DNA from: Muribaculaceae bacterium
Lineage (GTDB): Bacteria > Bacteroidota > Bacteroidia > Bacteroidales > Muribaculaceae
Assembly: GCA_023666885.1 (NCBI GenBank)
Contig: JAMPBB010000001.1
Coordinates: 206,837-243,970 of the forward strand
DNA length: 37,134 nucleotides
Direction of reading: 5' to 3'
Shown piece by piece: positions 1-7,336 of the stretch. Every line of letters starts with the position of its first letter. Positions within the stretch are counted from its first letter, which is position 1. Both the position numbers and the translations under genes were made by a program. The notes below the pieces were generated by a model. That model worked only from the letters and a program-made list of their open reading frames with translations. It was not told the origin of the DNA and searched no databases.

Positions 1-146
1 AGTACCGCGTGCCGTTCTCCATGCACGTGGCAGGCTACAAGTACAACGAGATAGCTGAGAAGATGGACCTTCCCCTCGGCACGGTGAAGAGCCGCATATT
101 CTTTGCCCTTCAGGAGCTCCAGAACCGCTTCGCTGACTACAGGTAA
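1..146 (+). CDS. ECF-type RNA polymerase sigma factor, C-terminal fragment
   Basis: Only the last 47 codons (frame starting at base 3, stop TAA at 144-146) lie in the window; the 5' part is cut off by the window edge. The visible peptide is sigma region 4, the helix-turn-helix that binds the -35 element. It contains YNEIAEKMDLPLGTVKSRIF, the usual pattern in which the recognition helix follows a Gly-Thr-Val-Lys-Ser-Arg turn. This places it in the sigma-70 ECF (SigW/RpoE-like) group. The regulon, any anti-sigma partner and the gene's promoter are outside the window. The next gene is on the opposite strand, so it is not co-transcribed with what follows. Confidence 0.85.
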   Translation, partial: YRVPFSMHVAGYKYNEIAEKMDLPLGTVKSRIFFALQELQNRFADYR

Positions 147-257
147 GATGCCGTATGGTGGTTACAGCATCTCCTTCATAAACAAGAATTCAAGTAAAGT
201 TTCCATAGTTACATTGATTGGTTAATAATAGGTTATAGATTTAGGTTTAAAATTGGT

Positions 258-298
258 AAAAAATGAACATGGTGCAAGCGTGAGTTTGCACCATGTTC
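258..298 (-). terminator. Intrinsic terminator of the tatD-side operon
   Basis: A perfect 13-bp inverted repeat (265-277 with 286-298) with an 8-nt loop lies just beyond the stop codon of the TatD-family gene. Read on the minus strand, the stem is followed by six T residues (258-263). This is a textbook factor-independent terminator for the operon that starts near 3770. The opposite side has no T run, so it should not act strongly on the sigma-factor transcript. Confidence 0.85.
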
Positions 299-300
299 GT

Positions 301-909
301 TTAGTAAAATATGCGTTTTACATTACAAGCCACTTGCTCAGTCAATTCTGACTGTGTTATGCCGAGTGATTCACATACTGTATCAATAGTAAGCGATATA
401 TCTGATGATTCATCTGTTTCAATAAGCATACTGTCAGGATATGCTTCAGCTGCTGAAAGTTTATTGAATTTAGGTCCGAATGACAGTATAATTCCGGAGT
501 TGATAAGACGGCGCGCTATGTCAGGTTTGAGCCGGAATCCATGATATATCCACGGCATGCGTGCATCCGTCAGTCTTCTAATCCTTATAAGTTCCTGCCA
601 CGCCTTTACGCAGTGTATTATCATGGGCTTGCCCATGCATTCGCTCAGCTTTATCTGGCGCATGAATATATCTGACTGTACCTTGTGGTAAATATCCGTA
701 TTGTAATCCAATCCGCACTCCCCTATAGCTATAGCCATAGGGTGCTCAAGCGCCTTTGTGAGTTCTGCAAATGTTGCTTCAGTGGCTGTGGATGCATTCC
801 ATGGGTGTATTCCGCATGAAAAGGGCTGATCAGGAGGTATAGGATCGCCGGGCGATATGTTTAATATGGCCTGTGGTGAAGGTGTATGGGTGTGTGCATC
901 TATTATCAT
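301..909 (-). CDS. TatD family hydrolase (short form)
   Basis: A 202-aa metal-dependent hydrolase of the TatD (amidohydrolase superfamily) group, whose members include 3'-5' exonucleases acting on DNA. The metal-ligand pattern is visible: DAHTHT (His6, His8), GECGLDY (Glu64), IIHC (His99), IYHGF (His123) and ETDE (Asp166). Typical TatD proteins are about 260 aa. This one is shorter mainly because the loops between strands are reduced, and no catalytic ligand is obviously missing. Its start codon overlaps the yidD stop in an ATGA arrangement, so the two are probably translationally coupled. It is the last gene of the operon. The precise substrate cannot be told from sequence; the family call is firm, the DNase role is inferred. 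Confidence 0.88.
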   Translation of the reverse strand: MIIDAHTHTPSPQAILNISPGDPIPPDQPFSCGIHPWNASTATEATFAELTKALEHPMAIAIGECGLDYNTDIYHKVQSDIFMRQIKLSECMGKPMIIHCVKAWQELIRIRRLTDARMPWIYHGFRLKPDIARRLINSGIILSFGPKFNKLSAAEAYPDSMLIETDESSDISLTIDTVCESLGITQSELTEQVACNVKRIFY

Positions 910-1145
910 GGTACGGGGTCATATCCGCTGCCTCCCCATGGATGACAGCGTAAAAGCCTGCGCACCGTAAGGTATAGCCCTTTTATGGGTCCATACTTCT
1001 TCAGAGCCTCTATGGCGTACTGGCTGCACGAAGGGGTGAAGCGGCACGAAGGGGGCAACATGGGTGATATGCACAGCTGATAAAATCTTACAGGCAGTAT
1101 CAGTACTGATGAAATTATTTCAGAAAATCTCATCATGGTTATCAA
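906..1145 (-). CDS. yidD: Membrane protein insertion efficiency factor YidD
   Basis: A 79-aa YidD protein, a small inner-membrane-associated factor that assists YidC-dependent insertion of membrane proteins. The family core is clear: a hydrophobic amphipathic N-terminus, then [15 protein letters not shown] with its conserved cysteines and the C-terminal [12 protein letters not shown] signature. It overlaps the end of rnpA by 26 bp, and the rnpA-yidD neighbourhood is widespread in bacteria. The start is uncertain: Met4 or Met5 (about 1133-1136) would give an N-terminus closer to the usual family length. The stop overlaps the next start as ATGA. Confidence 0.93.
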   Translation of the reverse strand: MITMMRFSEIISSVLILPVRFYQLCISPMLPPSCRFTPSCSQYAIEALKKYGPIKGLYLTVRRLLRCHPWGGSGYDPVP

Positions 1146-1557
1146 TGGGCTGCGGTGGTGTTACGGAACGGTTTATACGCTCCATTATTTTATGCATGGA
1201 GCGCAGTGTTGTATCATAGTCGGCTATCTTACGCTCGCCCACATATACGAATGCTATGTCTACAGGATGAAGTTCCGGCAGCATGTGACGGCTCAGACGG
1301 TATGCTTCACGGCAGAGCCTGCGTAAACGTACCCTGTCCACGGCATGGCGTACACGCTTCTTGGGCACGGATATAACGAATCTTGATACCATAGGAGCTG
1401 CGGCCGAATCAGTATCATCATCACGCATACGCCATACGGCTCTCCAAGGATAAGCCATTGTCCCGCTTCGTCCGGCATCCATGCTGTGGTGGAAAAGCGA
1501 GTCAATGGCTTTTATGCTACATAGCTTCTCTTTCTTGTAGAGTCGCAGTCCTTTCAT
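1120..1557 (-). CDS. rnpA: Ribonuclease P protein component
   Basis: A 145-aa RnpA, the basic protein cofactor that binds the RNase P RNA and helps mature the 5' ends of tRNAs. The N-terminus ([17 protein letters not shown]) and the [19 protein letters not shown] stretch followed by LCREAYR align with the family. The signature usually written RNR appears here as RVR: the codons AGG GTA CGT read Arg-Val-Arg, so the conserved Asn is replaced. The central segment (about residues 30-60) is longer than in enterobacterial RnpA, which is common in Bacteroidetes. It lies 21 bp downstream of the HemD-like gene and overlaps yidD, so it is part of the same transcript. Confidence 0.93.
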   Translation of the reverse strand: MKGLRLYKKEKLCSIKAIDSLFHHSMDAGRSGTMAYPWRAVWRMRDDDTDSAAAPMVSRFVISVPKKRVRHAVDRVRLRRLCREAYRLSRHMLPELHPVDIAFVYVGERKIADYDTTLRSMHKIMERINRSVTPPQPIDNHDEIF

Positions 1558-1578
1558 TCAGTTATTAGACAACCCCTC

Positions 1579-2331
1579 TTAATTTTCGGCATCCTCACGC
1601 AGGAAGTTGTCAAGCGCGGCTGTCATGGATGGAGATTTTACTGACGGTGCTTCTATGTCCAGACGCAGTCCGGCATCCTTCACTGCCTTTGCGGTGGTGG
1701 CACCGAAGCATCCTATCTTTATATCATCCTGCTTGAATTCAGGGAAGTTTTTAAGCAGCGAAGCTATTCCGGCAGGGCTGAAGAAAAGCAGCATGTCATA
1801 GTCAAACGGCTCGTCAGGACCGAAATCATTGCTTACCGTACGGTACATTACGGCACGGGTATAGTTGATTTTTATCTTGTCGAACACGTTGGTATCATCT
1901 TTGTGTACGTCGCTCACACAGTACAGGAACTTCTCCTTGTTATGCTTGGTAAGGGCAGGTACAAGGTCATCGAGTTTACCGGTGGTGCCATGGAATATCT
2001 TGCGCTTGCGGTACACGATATATTTCTGAAGATACAGTGCTATCGATTCCGTGGTGCAGAAATATTTCATGGTGTCCGGAATGGATATGCGCATCTCTTC
2101 GCAAAGACGGAAAAAATGGTCTATAGCTGTTCGTGCGGTAAAGATAATAGCTGTAAAGTCAGATATGTTTATTTTTGATTGGCGGAATTCTTTGGCAGAC
2201 AGTCCTTCTACTTTTATAAAAGGACGGAAGTCAATCTGTACTCCATATTTATCGGCTATTTCATAGTACGGTGACTTCTCGGAAGAGGGTTTGGGCTGAG
2301 ATACTAATACTTTTTTAACTTTCACGCTCAA
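1579..2331 (-). CDS. Uroporphyrinogen-III synthase family (HemD-like) protein
   Basis: A 250-aa protein of the HemD fold: two Rossmann-like domains that, in true HemD, close the linear hydroxymethylbilane into uroporphyrinogen III. The pattern SQPKP near the N-terminus, the motif FSPAGIASLLKNFPEF and the C-terminal segment with TTAKAVKDAGL identify it with the Bacteroidetes HemD-like family, which normally sits beside a DUF4271 membrane protein, as here. No other haem gene is in the window, so whether it works in tetrapyrrole synthesis or has another role is not settled by context. It starts 18 bp after the DUF4271 stop. A TACCTTTG box at 2420-2427 inside the upstream gene could be an internal promoter, but no matching -33 element is present. 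Confidence 0.85.
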   Translation of the reverse strand: MSVKVKKVLVSQPKPSSEKSPYYEIADKYGVQIDFRPFIKVEGLSAKEFRQSKINISDFTAIIFTARTAIDHFFRLCEEMRISIPDTMKYFCTTESIALYLQKYIVYRKRKIFHGTTGKLDDLVPALTKHNKEKFLYCVSDVHKDDTNVFDKIKINYTRAVMYRTVSNDFGPDEPFDYDMLLFFSPAGIASLLKNFPEFKQDDIKIGCFGATTAKAVKDAGLRLDIEAPSVKSPSMTAALDNFLREDAEN

Positions 2332-2349
2332 TGTTAATTAAGAGGATTG

Positions 2350-3213
2350 TTAATCAAATAATAATGTTAGGTACATTGCTGCCTTACATATAAATACAGG
2401 CGGCACAATTTCGAGTGTGCAAAGGTACAAAATAAAGTAGACAAGGGAGAAATAATTGTCGTAAAAAATTCTAAAACCTTTAAAAATAAAGATGATACGT
2501 GCAGTTACATACAGGGTGAGCCCTATGAATATCATGGCTCCTGCACTGCCGGGATTGAACAGTACTATCATGGCCGGAAGCACGAGTGTTATGGCCAGCA
2601 GGCACTGTGATGCACGGAATCCCTTTACCCACTGTGTGGTGCTCTCTTCCGTAGCAAATACGTATCCTATCGTGGCATATGCCACCCGCTGCCACAGATA
2701 GTACACTGCCGCCAATGCGCTTGTAAGTGCTATGGTTATGAATATATGATCCACCGGTATGGAACGTGCTATGGCGCTGTATATGATAATGCCTTCACAT
2801 ATGCACAGCAGCATTATCAGCGATACCTGTACACGCGTTTCGCTTACCGTGTGGTCATTGAATACGTTCTGGCGGCTGCGCACCTTCCACAGATCCTGAG
2901 CAAAGGTCTTTAGAAATGTGGAGTAGTGGCGGAAATTGGATGATATTATCAGAAATATGCCTATTATCAGACACATCACCCCGGTATTGTATCCGGGAAG
3001 CATGGGACGTGGCTCCGGGGTAATACCTTCGGCAAATGCCACCTTTCCGGTATGCATGCTGCCCACTTGGCGTAATACTTGCGGCGACTCATCTTCGCGG
3101 CACACTATAGGCTCAAATACACCGGGTGTGTCAAATGTCAGCGTGGCCGACAAAAGGGTGTCAGGCTGCGCCATATTCAGAGTATCAGTATGTAATGTGT
3201 CAGCTGAAGGCAT
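2350..3213 (-). CDS. DUF4271 multi-pass membrane protein
   Basis: A 287-aa integral membrane protein. The first 70 or so residues are polar and proline-rich. They are followed by several hydrophobic segments, the clearest starting near GVMCLIIGIFLIIS, then LIMLLCICEGIIIYSA, IFITIALTSALAAVYYLW, LAITLVLPAMIVLF and the last two near the C-terminus. The size, topology and position directly upstream of the HemD-like gene match the Bacteroidetes DUF4271 family. Its function is unknown. The start codon overlaps the stop of the LOG-family gene by one base (TAATG), which argues for coupled translation. Confidence 0.8.
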   Translation of the reverse strand: MPSADTLHTDTLNMAQPDTLLSATLTFDTPGVFEPIVCREDESPQVLRQVGSMHTGKVAFAEGITPEPRPMLPGYNTGVMCLIIGIFLIISSNFRHYSTFLKTFAQDLWKVRSRQNVFNDHTVSETRVQVSLIMLLCICEGIIIYSAIARSIPVDHIFITIALTSALAAVYYLWQRVAYATIGYVFATEESTTQWVKGFRASQCLLAITLVLPAMIVLFNPGSAGAMIFIGLTLYVTARIIFIFKGFRIFYDNYFSLVYFILYLCTLEIVPPVFICKAAMYLTLLFD

Positions 3214-3770
3214 TATTCATTGGATGACAGTGCCATGTCCACGGCTTGGGCCGGTGTGGCGGCCACTTGCCATAGCCTCTTTACCGAGCCTTCACGCATA
3301 AATCCTTTCTGTTCTATGCTTTGCAGCATTTCAAGCAGCGGATCATAATAACCGCAGGTGTTGAGTATCACCACGTTGCCTTTGTACAGTCCGAGCTGTC
3401 GCCAAGTTATTATTTCCATCAGCTCATCAAGCGTGCCTACTCCTCCCGGCATGGCTATGATGGCCGTGCTCAGGTGAGCCATAGTGGCTTTGCGTGAGTG
3501 CATGTCAGGCTCGGTTATCATCTCGGTAAGGCCGGGATGCTGCCATTGACGTTCGGTCATGAACCGGGGCAATACACCTATAGTGACGCCCCCGCTCTCT
3601 ATGGCTCCGTCTATGGCACTGCGCATCAGACCGCCACGTCCGCCTCCGCTTATTAGTGCGGCTCCGTGTATGGCTGTAAGGTATCCCACCTCATGGGCGG
3701 CAGCCTTGTATATGTCGTCTATGCTGTCACGAGAGGCTCCGTACACGCATATGGCTTTATCGTATTTCAT
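3213..3770 (-). CDS. LOG family (TIGR00730) nucleoside monophosphate phosphoribohydrolase
   Basis: A 185-aa Rossmann-fold protein of the LOG / TIGR00730 family. Characterised members cleave the N-glycosidic bond of nucleoside 5'-monophosphates, including cytokinin ribotides; the bacterial physiological substrate is usually unproven. The diagnostic motif PGGVGTLDELMEIITWRQLG (PGGxGTxxE) is present, along with GGGRGGLMRSAIDGA near residues 40-55. Length is normal. It is the first gene of the operon running down to tatD and has a good -7 box eight bases before its ATG. Confidence 0.92.
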   Translation of the reverse strand: MKYDKAICVYGASRDSIDDIYKAAAHEVGYLTAIHGAALISGGGRGGLMRSAIDGAIESGGVTIGVLPRFMTERQWQHPGLTEMITEPDMHSRKATMAHLSTAIIAMPGGVGTLDELMEIITWRQLGLYKGNVVILNTCGYYDPLLEMLQSIEQKGFMREGSVKRLWQVAATPAQAVDMALSSNE

Positions 3771-3778
3771 AGCTTGCG

Positions 3779-3786
3779 CAAAGGTA
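3779..3786 (-). promoter_or_regulatory. Candidate -7 box for the LOG-tatD operon
   Basis: On the minus strand this reads TACCTTTG, an exact fit to the Bacteroidetes -7 consensus TAnnTTTG. Eight bases separate it from the ATG at 3770. No clear TTTG -33 element is seen 19-21 bases upstream. Just upstream on the same strand is a short GCC/GGC hairpin with a run of seven T residues, which may weakly terminate the preceding transcript. Confidence 0.5.
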
Positions 3787-3812
3787 CGAAAAAAAGCCGT
3801 AAGGCACTGTTT

Positions 3813-4334
3813 CTATTTATTCATTATGTAGCGCAGAAGGAAGTATCCTCCTATTACCTGTATGGCCATACCGGCTATGCCTATACGGAAGTCCTGTACT
3901 GCTGTAAAGAAGCTGCCATATATGCCCCACTCGGCCATACAGCCCGCTATCTGCGATGTCAGTACTACGGCGGCCAATATCGGCAAGCTTATTGAACGGA
4001 ATCTATAGGCTGTATATCCTGCCACTGATGCCAATATAACGCTTTTTACTGTTATGGCCGGCAACACTTCAGCCGCAGGCATACCTGTGAGCAGTGAGTT
4101 TACTATAGGTGACAGCAGTGCTGTAAGCAGCCCTACTTTCCATCCGTATTTGTAGGCTCCCACCAAGGTGAAGAAATATATGGGCAGAAGCATGGGCCCC
4201 CCACCGGGTATGAGGTGGCATATCATGGGCAGAGCTACATTGCCCGTTATGAATAAGGCAGCCAATATCCATGCGCGTGTAGCCTTGAAGTCTACGGTAT
4301 ATAGTTGGACATTACTTGAGGTTGATGCGTTCAT
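3813..4334 (-). CDS. ECF transporter S component-like membrane protein
   Basis: A 173-aa, very hydrophobic protein with about five membrane segments, including WILAALFITGNVALPMI, LLPIYFFTLVGAYKYGW and LPILAAVVLTSQIAG. Size, the GPMLLPIYFF and GLLTALLSPIVNS patterns and topology resemble the substrate-binding (S) subunits of energy-coupling-factor vitamin transporters. No ECF ATPase or T-component gene is nearby, so if it is an S subunit it must use a shared module encoded elsewhere. The substrate is not evident. It follows the small exported protein gene by 20 bp and probably shares its transcript. Confidence 0.6.
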   Translation of the reverse strand: MNASTSSNVQLYTVDFKATRAWILAALFITGNVALPMICHLIPGGGPMLLPIYFFTLVGAYKYGWKVGLLTALLSPIVNSLLTGMPAAEVLPAITVKSVILASVAGYTAYRFRSISLPILAAVVLTSQIAGCMAEWGIYGSFFTAVQDFRIGIAGMAIQVIGGYFLLRYIMNK

Positions 4335-4354
4335 TGTATTTTGTTTTAGTTTAA

Positions 4355-4807
4355 TTATTCTTCTTCGCTAAGTTCCTTGAGTTGTTCGGCAAAATCGGCA
4401 TACACCTCACTGTCGGCTCCGGTAAAGAGCATGAGCATGGTGTCATTACCTGAATGCCCTACAAAGAAATACATCAATGCCGCCTCTGAGGTGTCTGTGG
4501 ACGGCTGGTAATAGTAGCGCTGTATGCGGTCATCCTCATCTTTCTGCTCCACTATAAGGAGTTCCGGCGGGAGCTTGTCAAGTATCTTGAGTACAGCTTC
4601 ACGAGGTTCGGAGTTACCGTAGCCGGTAATATCGGCAAATCCCAGATCGGATGGAAATCCGTAATCGCCCACCGATACCGGTTCGGTAGTGAATCCTTTC
4701 AGCTCTGACACTTCCTTGAACACATCTGTCAGGCTTACGGCACCCATTGATGTTACTGCCGAGCATAGCGCCATAAAGGATAGCAGTATGTAGCGTTTCA
4801 GTTTCAT
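4355..4807 (-). CDS. Small exported protein of unknown function
   Basis: A 150-aa protein with a clear Sec signal peptide (MKLKRYILLSFMALCSAVTSMGA, cleavage probably after about residue 22) and no lipobox. The mature part is acidic and mixed alpha/beta. A late segment, ALMYFFVGHSGNDTMLMLFT, alternates like beta strands and is faintly reminiscent of DUF4252 exported proteins, but I do not recognise it with confidence. The chain ends in an acidic tail (ELSEEE). It is the first gene of a two-gene unit with the S-component-like protein. A TATATTTG box lies five bases before its start codon. Confidence 0.75.
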   Translation of the reverse strand: MKLKRYILLSFMALCSAVTSMGAVSLTDVFKEVSELKGFTTEPVSVGDYGFPSDLGFADITGYGNSEPREAVLKILDKLPPELLIVEQKDEDDRIQRYYYQPSTDTSEAALMYFFVGHSGNDTMLMLFTGADSEVYADFAEQLKELSEEE

Positions 4808-4812
4808 ACGTG

Positions 4813-4820
4813 CAAATATA
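4813..4820 (-). promoter_or_regulatory. Candidate -7 box for the exported-protein gene
   Basis: On the minus strand this is TATATTTG, matching TAnnTTTG. Only five bases separate it from the ATG at 4807, so the transcript would begin at or next to the start codon. The expected -33 TTTG is not at the right distance; the nearest TTTG is 11 bases upstream. Confidence 0.45.
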
Positions 4821-4832
4821 TTAAATATCTAC

Positions 4833-4862
4833 AAAACATCCCGCCTCTTGTGGGGCGGGATG
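4833..4862 (-). terminator. Terminator downstream of ino1
   Basis: A perfect 9-bp GC-rich stem (4837-4845 with 4854-4862) with an 8-nt loop. On the minus strand it is followed by TTTT (4833-4836). It lies about 65 bp beyond the ino1 stop and separates ino1 from the next gene on the same strand. Confidence 0.75.
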
Positions 4863-4928
4863 CATTGGTTTTGGTTATGAATTTTGCAAAGGGAGGTTTA
4901 GCGCTCTATTTGCTATAGATCATATTTA

Positions 4929-6236
4929 TCAGTCTATCTCCTCATCAGCTTCGTAACCGCCCATTTCGCGTATGGCGTTCTTGAGCATTACATACTGCTG
5001 GAAAAGATGATTTACAGGTACTTCACCCTTGGTGTAGTCATGCATCGGGCTCTTGAGGAAGAAGCTCAGGAAGCGCTGTATGCCATGGCGTCCGGCGCGG
5101 GCAGCGAGGTCGCTAAGGAGTACGAGGTCAAGGCAAAGAGGAGCAGCGAGGATAGAGTCGCGGCAGAGGAAGTTGATCTTTATCTGCATGGGGTATCCCA
5201 TCCAGCCGAAGATGTCTATGTTGTCCCAGCCTTCCTTGTTGTCGTTGCGCGGGGGGTAGTAGTTGATACGTACCTTGTGGTAGTAGTCAGTGTAGAGGTC
5301 GGGCTGTTCTTCGGGCACCAGGATTGACTCGAGTGTGGAGAGCTTTGACACCTCTTTTGTACGGAAGTTGGCGGGCTCGTCGAGTACCAGACCGTCACGG
5401 TTGCCGAGGATGTTGGTCGAGAACCATCCGCTCAGACCCAGACAGCGTGTGCCTATGATGGGAGCGAAGCCTGACTTAACCAGAGTCTGACCGGTCTTGA
5501 AGTCCTTACCGGCTATGGGCATACCGGTCTTTTCGCTGAGCTCCCACATAGCGGGGATGTCAACGGTGGTGTTGGGGGCACCCATGATAAAGGGAGCACC
5601 TTCGCTGAGAGCTGCATAAGCGTAGCACATAGAGGGAGCTATGTGTTCCTTGTCATCAGCCTTCATGGCAGCTTCAAGAGCGTCGAGTGTATAGTGGATC
5701 TTTTCATCAACCGGTACATATACTTCAGTTGAAGCAGCCCAAAGCACTACTACGCGATCCAGATTGTTTTCTTTCTTGAAGTTACGTATGTCCTCACGGA
5801 GCTGTTCCACCATTTCCCAGCGGGTCTTGTCCTTCATGATGTTGTCACCGTCCAGACGCTTTGCATAGTTGTGGTCAAAAGCAGCCTTAAGGGGCTTGAT
5901 GTTTTCGAGCTCTTCCTTAACGGGGTTGATGTCTTTTTCTTTGAGGACTTCAGCGTTGATAGCGCTCTCGTATGCATTGGCAGGATATACGTCCCAAGCA
6001 GCGAATACTATGTCGTTAAGATCTGCTATAGGCACTATATCTTTATATTTAAGATATTTCTTGTCAGCACCTTTACCTACACGAATTTTGTCATATTGTG
6101 TCATGGAGCCTACAGGCTTGGCAAGTCCTTTGCGAGCCATGAGTACGCCGGTCATAAATGTAGTGGTAACGGCTCCGAGGCCTACTACCATAACACCAAG
6201 TTTACCTTCAGCAGGTTTAACGTTTGTTTTGTTCAT
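4929..6236 (-). CDS. ino1: Inositol-3-phosphate synthase (myo-inositol-1-phosphate synthase)
   Basis: A 435-aa NAD-dependent isomerase that converts glucose 6-phosphate to 1L-myo-inositol 1-phosphate, the committed step of de novo inositol synthesis. The N-terminal dinucleotide-binding loop is visible (VVGLGAVTTTFMTG, residues 18-30). Downstream patterns are characteristic of the family: AASTEVYVPVD, the phosphate-handling stretch GKDFKTGQTLVKSG, and NILGNRDGLVL. Length agrees with prokaryotic and Bacteroides forms. It is separated from the acyltransferase gene by 248 bp of AT-rich DNA, so it seems to be its own transcription unit, but it is on the same strand beside a set of inositol-lipid genes. 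Assignment is strong; its product probably feeds the phosphatidyltransferase at 8286-8975. Confidence 0.95.
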   Translation of the reverse strand: MNKTNVKPAEGKLGVMVVGLGAVTTTFMTGVLMARKGLAKPVGSMTQYDKIRVGKGADKKYLKYKDIVPIADLNDIVFAAWDVYPANAYESAINAEVLKEKDINPVKEELENIKPLKAAFDHNYAKRLDGDNIMKDKTRWEMVEQLREDIRNFKKENNLDRVVVLWAASTEVYVPVDEKIHYTLDALEAAMKADDKEHIAPSMCYAYAALSEGAPFIMGAPNTTVDIPAMWELSEKTGMPIAGKDFKTGQTLVKSGFAPIIGTRCLGLSGWFSTNILGNRDGLVLDEPANFRTKEVSKLSTLESILVPEEQPDLYTDYYHKVRINYYPPRNDNKEGWDNIDIFGWMGYPMQIKINFLCRDSILAAPLCLDLVLLSDLAARAGRHGIQRFLSFFLKSPMHDYTKGEVPVNHLFQQYVMLKNAIREMGGYEADEEID

Positions 6237-6341
6237 GATGATTTTAAAGTTATCTATATTATTCTGTTTTTATAGCGGCTTTTCACACGTGCGCTATCCG
6301 GTGTATTTATCGGATGCGTTCATTATTGGTGAAAATGCGTG

Positions 6342-6371
6342 TAAAAGTACTTGTAATTTTCGAAATGCAAA
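6342..6371 (-). promoter_or_regulatory. Candidate promoter of ino1
   Basis: In the 248-bp AT-rich spacer, the minus strand has TTTG (6368-6371), then 18 bases, then TACTTTTA (6342-6349). The second element matches TAnnTTTG except for its last base. It would give a leader of roughly 100 nt before the ino1 ATG at 6236. A second near-match, TAACTTTA, is at 6245-6252. Both are imperfect. Confidence 0.35.
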
Positions 6372-6484
6372 ATTATTTCTAATTTAATAATAGCTTATTT
6401 TTACTAAATTAAATTAAAAATATAATCAATTAGTAAATATAGTTTAAATTTAGTATGTTATACGTGTTATAATGTTTTTGTATG

Positions 6485-7336
6485 TTAACGGTACATATCA
6501 CGTAATTTGTATGTCTGCTCACGCAGATACTTGCCTAATTCCTCAGGTGTGGCACCGTGAGCGGCCTGCTCTTCGGGACTTATGGGCTGCCCTACGCTTA
6601 TATGCATTTCCTTGCCTACCTTTCTGAACACTTCGGCCGGCAGACGCAGAGAGCGCCCGGGCCAGAATGCATGACCTAAGAAGTTGAACCACCAGCTGTT
6701 GCTGCCATGGAAGAATATGGGTATCACCGGTACTTTGGCCCGCTGTATTATCTGCAATATGGTGGGCTGCCATTGGCGATCCTCAAGGCGTCCGTGCCAA
6801 TCGGTCTTGCTCATGGCTCCTGCGGGGAAGAATCCCACGGGTTCTCCCTCCTTGAGCATGCGCAGTGCCTGACGGATACCGTTTACGGATACCTGACGCT
6901 TCTTGGGGTCTTGGCTTGACCATGCGTCAACGGCTATGAAGTTAGGGCGCATGGCTGAAATCTGGTTCAGAATCATGTTCACCATCACTCTGAATTTAGG
7001 CCTGCGTGATGATATGAGGTATATCAAAGCTATACCGTCAAGTGCCCCGAAAGGATGATTGCTTATGGTTATGAAGGCGCCTTCAGGCAGATGATCAAGC
7101 ACCTCCTCACCGTCTATGCGCAGCTTGATCTTAAATTCCTCCAGAAGTAGACGTCTTACAAATTCAGGCCCGGGGGTATCACAGCATTTTGCGTGTACGG
7201 CATTGACCTTGTCCACTGACAGGAAGTGTAGCAGCCAGTTTACGAGCTTCTCATGTCCGTCAAGTTTAGGTACAAGGCGGCGTATATCATCATAGTTAAG
7301 TACGTCAGGACGTATCTCATAATTCTCTTCAGCCAT
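6485..7336 (-). CDS. Lysophospholipid acyltransferase family protein (PlsC/OlsA/GlsA-like)
   Basis: A 283-aa acyltransferase of the PlsC superfamily that would esterify a lysolipid or acyl-amino-acid lipid at the inner membrane. The acceptor/catalytic block is ISNHPFGALDG (residues 91-101), with His94 and Asp100 separated by five residues rather than the usual four. A second block FFPAGAMSK (169-177) matches the EGTRS-type phosphate-binding motif position. The NHPFGxxDG form is the one I associate with the 'hemolysin'/OlsA/GlsA-type acyltransferases that make amino-acid lipids, so its substrate may not be lysophosphatidate. Its start overlaps the stop of the PAP2 gene by one base, tying it to the inositol-lipid operon. 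Confidence 0.85.
   Translation of the reverse strand: MAEENYEIRPDVLNYDDIRRLVPKLDGHEKLVNWLLHFLSVDKVNAVHAKCCDTPGPEFVRRLLLEEFKIKLRIDGEEVLDHLPEGAFITISNHPFGALDGIALIYLISSRRPKFRVMVNMILNQISAMRPNFIAVDAWSSQDPKKRQVSVNGIRQALRMLKEGEPVGFFPAGAMSKTDWHGRLEDRQWQPTILQIIQRAKVPVIPIFFHGSNSWWFNFLGHAFWPGRSLRLPAEVFRKVGKEMHISVGQPISPEEQAAHGATPEELGKYLREQTYKLRDMYR

Noticed and set aside
147-171. Possible hairpin just after the sigma-factor stop codon
   Set aside because: Only a 5-bp outer stem with an inner mismatch and no T run; too weak to call a terminator.
2420-2427. TACCTTTG box inside the DUF4271 gene
   Set aside because: It encodes part of a conserved-looking coding segment and lacks a -33 partner. I mention it only as a possibility under the HemD-like gene.
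5869-6387. 172-codon frame opposite the 5' half of ino1
   Set aside because: It is antisense to a clear Ino1 coding region and extends into AT-rich non-coding DNA without family resemblance.
6421-6484. AT-rich imperfect dyad downstream of the acyltransferase gene as a terminator
   Set aside because: The stem is imperfect, and there is no GC-rich stem followed by a T run on the minus strand.
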